Below are positions 1 through 4,905 of a stretch of 9,000 bases of DNA, piece after piece. The stretch is from JBCCRH01 sp039208045 (GTDB lineage Bacteria; Bacteroidota; Bacteroidia; Chitinophagales; Saprospiraceae), in the NCBI GenBank assembly GCA_039208045.1, contig JBCCRH010000248.1, forward strand, positions 1 through 9,000, given 5' to 3'. How positions within the stretch are numbered: the stretch's first letter is position 1; each line of letters begins with the position of its first letter. The notes under the pieces were generated by a model. The model did no database searches and was not told where the DNA came from. It saw only the letters and a list, made by a program, of their open reading frames with translations. A program made the translations under genes and the position numbers.

Positions 1-2
1 AT

Positions 3-239
3 GAGCTGTATGGGGAATTTCTTTTAGAGCAGGGCCAGGTAGAAGCTGCGCAGCAGCAGTTTGATAAGGCGATTCAACGCGGCCCCAATCGCATCTTGGC
101 ACTGCGGGGACAGGTGCAGGCTGCTAATGCCCTACAAAATACCGATAAGGTAAAAGAACTGGAAGCGCAACTCCAACAACTGCTAGAAGGAGCTGATCCC
201 AATGCCTTTGGTGTCAACCAGCAACTGAGCTTACGCTAA
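3..239 (+). CDS. C-terminal end of a TPR-like protein (partial, 5' end outside window)
   Basis: An open frame enters from the left edge and ends at the TAA at 237-239, giving 78 residues. The peptide is mostly amphipathic helix. Residues about 1-35 (ELYGEFLLEQGQVEAAQQQF, then DKAIQRGPN) have the helix-turn-helix spacing of a tetratricopeptide repeat. A second repeat-like helix pair, LALRGQVQAANALQ then KVKELEAQLQQLLE, follows, and a short tail ends in QQLSLR. TPR arrays mediate protein-protein contacts; no catalytic part is visible here. The stop is followed with no spacer by the ATG of the Crp/Fnr-like gene, so the two are probably co-transcribed and perhaps translationally coupled. The function of the full protein cannot be told from this fragment. 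Confidence 0.75.
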   Translation, partial: ELYGEFLLEQGQVEAAQQQFDKAIQRGPNRILALRGQVQAANALQNTDKVKELEAQLQQLLEGADPNAFGVNQQLSLR

Positions 240-803
240 ATGGAGCAACTCCTACAGTATATTGCGGATCGAGTGCATCTAACGGCTGAGTTAAAAGCAG
301 GTATTATTGCTAGCTTTGAGCAGGTGCCGATGCGCAAACGCGATAAAATTTTGAGGGAAGGCAAGCGTGCGGACTACCTGTATTTCGTGGAAAAAGGGAT
401 ATTGCACAACTACTATTACCACAATGATCAGCCCATTACTTCTTGGTTCTACACCGAGAACTACTTTGTGACCGCTTGGCACAGCTTCTATTCGCAGCGA
501 GCTAGCTTTGAAGAAATTGAGTGCTTAGAAGATGGGATGCTTTACCGTATTAGCTATACTAACTACCAGAAGCTGATTACAGCGCACCCTGCCTTCAACA
601 CTTTTGCGCGCATCCTGGCAGAACAAACCATCACTTTCATTGACGAATATGGCAAAGGCTGGTCTTTTCTTTCGGCAAAAGAAAAGTATCAGCAACTCCA
701 AGCTCACCTCCCTGATATTGAATTGCGCGTCAAGCTGGGTTTGATTGCTTCCTTTTTGGGTATTTCGCAGGCAACACTAAGCAGAATTCGGGCAGCAAAG
801 TAG
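240..803 (+). CDS. Crp/Fnr-family transcriptional regulator
   Basis: A 187-residue protein with the Crp/Fnr layout. Residues about 25-115 form a cyclic-nucleotide-binding-like beta roll (YLYFVEKGILHNYYYH at 46-61). A connecting helix spans about 116-150. The C-terminal helix-turn-helix is at about 164-185 (LGLIASFLGISQATLSRIR). The length and the abrupt end after the recognition helix match the short Bacteroidota members of the family. It has one cysteine (C95) and no N-terminal cysteine cluster, so an FNR-type oxygen-sensing iron-sulfur cluster is unlikely; the effector is unknown. Aligned by eye to E. coli FNR, the recognition helix keeps Ser181 and Arg182 but has Ala178 where the base-contacting Glu normally sits. 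The ATG directly follows the upstream stop. An FNR-like palindrome begins right after its own stop codon, suggesting that it controls the next genes, itself, or both. Confidence 0.9.
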   Translation: MEQLLQYIADRVHLTAELKAGIIASFEQVPMRKRDKILREGKRADYLYFVEKGILHNYYYHNDQPITSWFYTENYFVTAWHSFYSQRASFEEIECLEDGMLYRISYTNYQKLITAHPAFNTFARILAEQTITFIDEYGKGWSFLSAKEKYQQLQAHLPDIELRVKLGLIASFLGISQATLSRIRAAK

Positions 804-825
804 TTTTTTGATCTAGATCAAAAAA
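804..825. promoter_or_regulatory. 22-bp perfect palindrome containing an FNR-type box; candidate operator
   Basis: The sequence is self-complementary over 22 bases. Its core TTGATCTAGATCAA (808-821) matches the FNR consensus TTGAT-N4-ATCAA exactly, flanked by T and A runs. It starts the base after the Crp/Fnr-like stop codon and lies 48 bp before the next ATG. A loose Bacteroidota -7-like box (GATATTTG, 844-851; consensus TAnnTTTG with one mismatch) would place a start near 857 and the palindrome centre near -42, the class II activator position. A terminator is less likely, because the arms are almost all A/T and there is no loop. Operator function and the identity of the binding protein are inferred. 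Confidence 0.55.
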
Positions 826-873
826 TGGCAACTCCAATCCCTGGATATTTGAGGCAAACAAATTCACTATTCA

Positions 874-1353
874 ATGAAGAATTCAACTTTGCTTTTTAGA
901 AGCCTCATTATTATTGCTTTGCTTGCTGGGATACCCCACCTTTTTGCTTACGCAACAGAGCAACCCACACCAAACGTAGCTGCTGCTACAGTAGATACTA
1001 CAACGACTGAACCTACTAAGAACGATTTTATCCTCGGCAATTGGAAAGTAGATTATCAGACCCCAGAACTGACAGGCGCCATCATTTATACCATAAAAAA
1101 AGAAGGGGAACAGTTCACCGCCTATACGCATCAGTACGCTGATGAAAACGGCTATACCGAACAAGCTGAAAGAACAAAAACGCTGGTCATCACTCAATTT
1201 GATGGGTACAAAGGCAAAGGAACCTATCTTGTAGCATATGAAGGCAAGAAATACGAAATTGAGTGTCAGATCGATATGGTCGATGAGAATACCTTTAAAT
1301 TGAGCTATGACTACTATGGTTATGCTGATGTGGAAACCTGGAAAAGAGCATAG
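874..1353 (+). CDS. secreted lipocalin-like small protein, function unknown
   Basis: A 159-residue protein. Residues 1-27 form a classic signal peptide: basic MKN and R9, hydrophobic LIIIALLAGIPHLF, and an AYA cleavage motif before T28. A Thr/Pro/Ala-rich low-complexity linker (28-50) follows, then a beta-rich domain starting at GNWKVDY (about 55). That domain has alternating strands such as IIYTIKKEGEQFTAYT and ends in VETWKR. The GxW start and the strand pattern resemble the small calycin/lipocalin-like domains common in Bacteroidota; the triple-repeat lipoprotein in this window uses the same style of opening. No catalytic residues are recognisable, and ligand binding in the periplasm is only a guess. 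It is the first gene of a tight run, with the next ATG three bases after its stop, and sits directly downstream of the FNR-like palindrome. There is no Shine-Dalgarno sequence. Confidence 0.75.
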   Translation: MKNSTLLFRSLIIIALLAGIPHLFAYATEQPTPNVAAATVDTTTTEPTKNDFILGNWKVDYQTPELTGAIIYTIKKEGEQFTAYTHQYADENGYTEQAERTKTLVITQFDGYKGKGTYLVAYEGKKYEIECQIDMVDENTFKLSYDYYGYADVETWKRA

Positions 1354-1356
1354 ATC

Positions 1357-2253
1357 ATGTTAGAATTCCTATCAAAAAATCTAGATTGGGTAGAGGTGGA
1401 CTATTGGTTTCACCTCTTCAATGACCTGAGCTTGGTGTATGTCTTTATTCCGTTCTTCTTGTTTGAATTGATTCGCTATCGCTATCTGAATCGACTCACC
1501 AAGGAGGTCGTGTATGATTCCATTGCCAACGTCATTACCATCTTTGCTTTTACCTTGATCGAGTATGTGCTGGGCTTATTATTTTTGACAAAAGTCTACT
1601 TTTGGGTACATCAAAATCTGAGCCTTCCCCACCTACCGCTTACTTGGATGACCATTATTAGTTGTATCCTCTTGGCCGACTTTACCTACTACTGGGATCA
1701 TCGACTGATGCATCGCATCGGAATTGGCTGGGCAACGCATACGGTTCATCATAGCTCGGAGCATTTTAATATGTCAGTAGCCTATCGCTTTGGGCCCTTA
1801 GACGGTATTTTCCCGGTATTGTTTTCGCTACCGATCGTCATGCTAGGGTTCGACCCTATTCTGGTACTGCTTGCAGAAATATTTGTACAAAACTTCCAAG
1901 CGCTATTGCATACGGAAGCCATTGGAAAGTTGCCCAAACCTATTGAGTATATTTTTAATACCCCTTCTCATCACCGAGTACATCATGGCTCTAATCGGCA
2001 GTACTGGGACAAGAATTATGGTGGAATTTTCATTATTTGGGACCGACTCTTTGGCACTTTTGAGCCAGAAGTGGAGAAAGTGCGCTTTGGTATAGCAGAG
2101 CCGTTGAATAGTGTTAACCCAATCAAAGTATTCTTCCACGGGCTGTATCGGCTATGGCGAGATATGCAAAAAGTAAGCGGGTTACGCAACAAATTATTAG
2201 TTTTGGTTAAGCCCCCAGGATGGGTGGCTGCTCAGCAAGAGCGCACAAAATAA
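1357..2253 (+). CDS. sterol desaturase / fatty acid hydroxylase superfamily membrane protein
   Basis: A 298-residue integral membrane di-iron enzyme. Hydrophobic segments lie at about 24-40, 55-80, 95-110 and 150-175. The family's histidine clusters are all present: H115RLMH119, H128TVHH132, H185, and H205HRVHH210, separated by membrane segments as in the ERG3-type hydroxylases. The family uses a di-iron centre and oxygen to hydroxylate or desaturate lipid chains or sterols; the substrate cannot be read from sequence. The C-terminal region has the conserved tract YGGIFIIWDRLFGTF (221-235). The gene starts three bases after the lipocalin-like gene and ends 12 bases before the hydrolase, so co-transcription is likely. 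An oxygen-requiring enzyme downstream of an FNR-type site is a suggestive combination, but this is inference. Confidence 0.92.
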   Translation: MLEFLSKNLDWVEVDYWFHLFNDLSLVYVFIPFFLFELIRYRYLNRLTKEVVYDSIANVITIFAFTLIEYVLGLLFLTKVYFWVHQNLSLPHLPLTWMTIISCILLADFTYYWDHRLMHRIGIGWATHTVHHSSEHFNMSVAYRFGPLDGIFPVLFSLPIVMLGFDPILVLLAEIFVQNFQALLHTEAIGKLPKPIEYIFNTPSHHRVHHGSNRQYWDKNYGGIFIIWDRLFGTFEPEVEKVRFGIAEPLNSVNPIKVFFHGLYRLWRDMQKVSGLRNKLLVLVKPPGWVAAQQERTK

Positions 2254-2265
2254 ACTGAACCCATT

Positions 2266-3081
2266 ATGATACGATCTGCTCTATTGCTTTCGATGATTTA
2301 CATCCTAATGGCTCAGCCACTTAGCGCTATTGACCCGAAGAAAGAGTACATCAATACGCCTGATAAATTAGGCTTGGAATATACTGAAATGACACTGCTC
2401 ACAGCGGATGAGACGCAACTCCACAGCTGGCTAATCACCCCTAAAGCACCGATGCAGCAGATTACTTTTGTCATTGCCTACGGAGATGCAGGAAATATGA
2501 GTTATTGCCTCCCTTACGCCTATTTTTTGGCACAGCGCGGCTATCCGGTTCTGCTGTTTGACTACCGAGGCTTTGGCCAAAGTGCTAATTTTGAAATCAA
2601 CCCCAATCAGTATTATTACAATGCTTTTATTGAAGATACTCAAACAGCTATTGCTAAAGCAAAAGCGCTTTATCCAGATCATCGGCTGGCCGTATGGGGA
2701 TTTTCGATGGGCACGCTGATGGCTGGATTGGCCTATGAGCAAACGCCCTTTGATTACTTGATTGCAGAAAGTTTTGTGGTGCAACCGCTGGCATGTGTAG
2801 AGCGTATTCGTAAAGAAAAAGATAAAACGCTGGAAGTGCCAGCGGAGATAGCCGAGAGGGGTACGCAGTTATCTGCCTTACCTATTCCAATTTTGATGAT
2901 CAATGCCAAAAATGATCCAATCACTACCACAAGCGACTGCAAAAAATTTGCAGCTGAAAAACCTAAAAAGCGCAAGTTGATTACTTTTGATGGGGGTCAC
3001 TTGCAAGGCGCTCAAACCATAGGTTTTCCCACTTATTTAGAGACTATCGGAAATTTCCTGAAAGATCATCCGAGAAAATAG
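2266..3081 (+). CDS. exported alpha/beta hydrolase (serine esterase/lipase-like)
   Basis: A 271-residue protein. Residues about 1-21 (ALLLSMIYILMAQPLSAI) form a signal peptide or anchor. The hydrolase fold follows: strand TFVIAYGD with oxyanion-region G73D (67-74), the FDYRGFGQS loop (98-106), and the nucleophile elbow GFSMG with Ser147. Asp217 lies in MINAKNDPIT and His245 in FDGGHLQG, completing the Ser-Asp-His triad. The architecture matches BAAT/dienelactone-hydrolase-like and BEM46-like peptidases and esterases. The substrate is unknown; an ester or amide in the envelope is plausible because of the predicted export. It is the third gene of the run with the lipocalin-like protein and the membrane hydroxylase. 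Its stop codon directly abuts the stop of the convergent lipoprotein gene, with no terminator between. Confidence 0.88.
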   Translation: MIRSALLLSMIYILMAQPLSAIDPKKEYINTPDKLGLEYTEMTLLTADETQLHSWLITPKAPMQQITFVIAYGDAGNMSYCLPYAYFLAQRGYPVLLFDYRGFGQSANFEINPNQYYYNAFIEDTQTAIAKAKALYPDHRLAVWGFSMGTLMAGLAYEQTPFDYLIAESFVVQPLACVERIRKEKDKTLEVPAEIAERGTQLSALPIPILMINAKNDPITTTSDCKKFAAEKPKKRKLITFDGGHLQGAQTIGFPTYLETIGNFLKDHPRK

Positions 3082-3966
3082 CTACTGTTTAGTATATCGT
3101 ACATCATCCCAAGTCAAGCGGCTGCCACTAATGGCAATCGCTGAAGCAGAGCCTTTGTAGCCATCCAGTATTAGCTCATTATCAGAGAGCTCCCACTTTC
3201 CTTTTGTTTCGTAGCGGCCATCATAGCTAGTGAACGTGCCGTCGCTGCTAAAGGTAAAGCGAATTTCAGGACCCAGCTCTTTGGTGATCCACGTGCCGAC
3301 GAGTTGCTGGTACAAGTTATCCGAAGTTGGAGCAACCGCTTGGCCCACTCGGGCGTATTCATCTTCCCGCCAATAAAGTCGGTCATTTTTAAGTTCAAAA
3401 GAGGAAGAGCTCTCCTCATGGCCATCCAGCACCATATTACCATCCTTTATCTCCCAGGTTCCTTCGTACTCTAGTGCATCCCCCCCTTTTCCTAAAACTA
3501 CCTCATAGGTGTTGTTGGACTTAAACTCATAAGTGGATTCTTCCCCCTGCCGCTGTAGCTTCCACGTGCCAATGATGGTAGCAGGATCGGAGGAAACCAC
3601 CTTTGGCTTAGAGGGAGTTACACTAGCTTTTCCGATACGATTGAAAGTATATGTCCCCCACTCTAGCTTATCGCTAGTGATAAAGATTTCATCGGATTCA
3701 CTCTGCTTATTATCAAGCATAAGCACCCGTTCTTTCAGCTCCCAGGTACCAAAGTCTTCGTATTCTCCCATCACCATTTTATAGGTTCCATCGTCTCTAA
3801 ATTGCCATAGCTCCTCAGCAGTAGGATCATCCCGCATTGCCCAATCTCCAAGCAGGGCATTGCGCAATTGGTCTACAGAAACGCCTTGTTCTGCCGTATT
3901 GGGGCAACCCAATAATAAAAGAAGAAAACTGCTAAAAACGACAAGATGAATAGGTGTAGCTCGCAT
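3082..3966 (-). CDS. lipoprotein with three tandem lipocalin-like repeats
   Basis: A 294-residue protein. Residues 1-21 carry a lipoprotein signal peptide with lipobox L18-L-G-C21, so it should be lipid-anchored at C21. The mature part is three repeats of about 75-80 residues (38-112, 130-208, 221-293) joined by Ser/Pro/Val/Thr-rich linkers. Each opens with G-D/T-W (G40DW, G133TW, G224TW). Each has a central G-T/K-W-E-L/I (73, 169, 256) followed by V/L-x-L-D-x. Each ends in a short aromatic strand (LEWGTYTFNRIG, LYWREDEYARVG, LTWDDVRYTK). This matches the small lipocalin-like domains widespread in Bacteroidota, normally one or two per protein. No catalytic motif is visible. It is transcribed away from the heat-shock gene terminator, and I could not identify its own promoter with confidence. 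A short hairpin lies just before the start codon. Confidence 0.85.
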   Translation of the reverse strand: MRATPIHLVVFSSFLLLLLGCPNTAEQGVSVDQLRNALLGDWAMRDDPTAEELWQFRDDGTYKMVMGEYEDFGTWELKERVLMLDNKQSESDEIFITSDKLEWGTYTFNRIGKASVTPSKPKVVSSDPATIIGTWKLQRQGEESTYEFKSNNTYEVVLGKGGDALEYEGTWEIKDGNMVLDGHEESSSSFELKNDRLYWREDEYARVGQAVAPTSDNLYQQLVGTWITKELGPEIRFTFSSDGTFTSYDGRYETKGKWELSDNELILDGYKGSASAIAISGSRLTWDDVRYTKQ

Positions 3967-3979
3967 ACGTATTGTTTAT

Positions 3980-4004
3980 TTCCCACCAAAATGGGAATTT
4001 TTTT
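3980..4004 (-). other. short hairpin in the leader of the lipoprotein gene
   Basis: The arms TTCCCA (3980-3985) and TGGGAA (3992-3997) are perfectly complementary around a six-base loop. They end 13 bases before the minus-strand start codon at 3966. Read on the + strand, the hairpin is followed by seven T (3998-4004), so it could also be a weak + strand terminator catching read-through from the hydrolase side. Which of these applies, if either, is not shown by the sequence. Confidence 0.35.
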
Positions 4005-4014
4005 GGCTGCAAGC

Positions 4015-4047
4015 AAAAAAAAAGAGGAATAGTGTGACCTACTCCTC
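4015..4047 (-). terminator. rho-independent terminator of the small heat-shock gene
   Basis: Read on the minus strand, the arms GAGGAGTAG and CTATTCCTC form a nine-pair stem with one G-U pair and a six-base loop. Nine T follow immediately (A run at 4015-4023 on the + strand). It lies 37 bases after the Hsp20 stop, between that gene and the lipoprotein gene, and should separate the two transcripts. Confidence 0.9.
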
Positions 4048-4084
4048 TCCATAATCCCATGAATTCTATACAAAAACTATCCTC

Positions 4085-4513
4085 TTATGCAATCTCAATC
4101 GTTAAGGGTTGCTCTACTTCCACTTCTACCTTTGGTAGTACTACTTTAAGAATACCGTTGGTATATTCTGCCTTAATGGCGTCCACGTTTACATGTTCTG
4201 GAAGCAAGAAGCTACGCTTAAAAGTAGAGAAGAAAAACTCTCTGCGCGTATACTGATCGCCCTCTTTTGTTTCATTGGTCTGTTTTTGCTCGCTTCCAAT
4301 GATTAGGTGACCATCTTTAATTTCGATGTTAAAATCGGTCTTCTCACGCCCTGGCGCTACCAATTCTAAGTGGAATGCGGTATCTGTTTCTTGTACATTT
4401 ACAGCTGGCTTCCACGTGTGTTTGGTGGTTACAGGGAATGGACGGTTAAAAAACTCATCGAAGACATTTAAGGTCGTTGGAAAAAATCGGTTGTTTTTTG
4501 CTACACTTCTCAT
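4085..4513 (-). CDS. hsp20: Hsp20/alpha-crystallin-family small heat-shock protein
   Basis: A 142-residue protein of normal length for bacterial small heat-shock proteins. A short N-terminal arm with FDEFFNRPF (18-26) leads into the alpha-crystallin domain at about 34-129, which starts at W34KPAVNV and includes LVAPGREKTDFNIEI (51-65). The family signature A-x-x-x-N-G-I-L-x-V-x-L-P-K (115-128) is intact. The C-terminal I-x-I anchor that docks subunits into oligomers is present as I139-E-I141. The protein is an ATP-independent holdase that binds unfolding proteins in the cytoplasm. The gene stands alone, with its own terminator downstream and a sigma-54-like promoter plus two activator-type sites upstream. 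No CIRCE element was seen, so HrcA control is not supported. An A-rich stretch, not a good Shine-Dalgarno sequence, precedes the ATG. Confidence 0.96.
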   Translation of the reverse strand: MRSVAKNNRFFPTTLNVFDEFFNRPFPVTTKHTWKPAVNVQETDTAFHLELVAPGREKTDFNIEIKDGHLIIGSEQKQTNETKEGDQYTRREFFFSTFKRSFLLPEHVNVDAIKAEYTNGILKVVLPKVEVEVEQPLTIEIA

Positions 4514-4561
4514 GTTATAAAGATTTTTTTCTTTTTTAAAATTGATTTCACTCTTCTATAT

Positions 4562-4576
4562 ACAATCGCTGTGCCA
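4562..4576 (-). promoter_or_regulatory. putative sigma-54 (-24/-12) promoter of the hsp20 gene
   Basis: On the minus strand the 15 bases TGGCACAGCGATTGT match the -24/-12 consensus TGGCAC-N5-TTGC with one change (GT for GC at -12). The GG-to-GT spacing is exactly ten. The predicted start near 4550 gives a leader of about 37 bases before the Hsp20 ATG. The tandem sites upstream at about -76 and -108 strengthen the call. It rests on consensus matching by eye. Confidence 0.6.
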
Positions 4577-4619
4577 GTACTATTCGAGAGAAAAACTGGC
4601 ATGGAAATCGAACCAAGGC

Positions 4620-4665
4620 AGACAAATTGACACCAAAAATCAAATACACACTGTCAAATTGACAC
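4620..4665 (-). promoter_or_regulatory. two tandem activator-type sites upstream of hsp20
   Basis: The 11-mer GTGTCAATTTG (minus strand) occurs twice: 4655-4665 and 4623-4633. The distal copy is part of a perfect inverted repeat, TGTCAA-A-TTGACA on the + strand (4652-4664). The proximal copy has only one good half. The copies are 32 bp apart, about three helical turns, so they lie on one face of the DNA. They are centred roughly 76 and 108 bp before the predicted sigma-54 start, where bacterial enhancer-binding proteins usually bind. The binding protein is not in this window. Confidence 0.5.
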
Positions 4666-4777
4666 TATTTTATACAAATAGCTACACTAAGCGGCAAAGC
4701 ATCCCTTTTTTTGAGGTATTCGAAAAACAAAGTCTATTATGTTCCGTTTATGTCCCAAGTATAAAACAATCTACATA

Positions 4778-4860
4778 TAGCAGTAGCTCCTCCCAGAGCT
4801 GCTGTCTCCTTCCCCCCGACAACTGTCTGCTAGCGAATGCTAGTGGGCAGTTCTTTTTTT
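4778..4860 (+). ncRNA. candidate small RNA or attenuator: two hairpins with C-rich single-stranded parts
   Basis: Hairpin 1 pairs CAGTAGCTC (4781-4789) with GAGCTGCTG (4796-4804), nine pairs with one G-U, and its loop is CTCCCA. A pyrimidine-only run TCTCCTTCCCCCC (4805-4817) follows. Hairpin 2 is the terminator at 4821-4860. No + strand gene lies upstream to need that terminator, so it probably ends a short independent transcript or acts in the leader of the three-module gene starting at 4906. TAGCAG (4778-4783) could alternatively pair with CTGCTA (4827-4832) in hairpin 2, which would be needed for attenuation but is short. No known riboswitch class was recognised. The 5' end is undefined and I found no convincing promoter. 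Confidence 0.4.
4821..4860 (+). terminator. rho-independent terminator on the + strand
   Basis: A 14-pair stem (4821-4834 with 4839-4852, three G-U pairs) has a four-base GAAT loop and is followed by C and seven T (4854-4860). It lies 45 bases before the chosen start of the three-module gene. The upstream in-frame ATG at 4837 falls inside its loop, which argues against that ATG as a start. Confidence 0.8.
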
Positions 4861-4905
4861 GCCCTATTCTTTCTATTTTTTGGCTTTATCCATCATTTCC
4901 TTCTT

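Noticed and set aside
4514..4620. CIRCE/HrcA operator before hsp20
   Set aside because: No TTAGCACTC-N9-GAGTGCTAA or close variant is present.
4837..4905. In-frame upstream ATG giving the three-module protein a hydrophobic N-terminus like a signal anchor
   Set aside because: The ATG lies in the loop of a strong terminator and the hydrophobic residues come from its T-tract. The second Met (4906) begins the family-like sequence.
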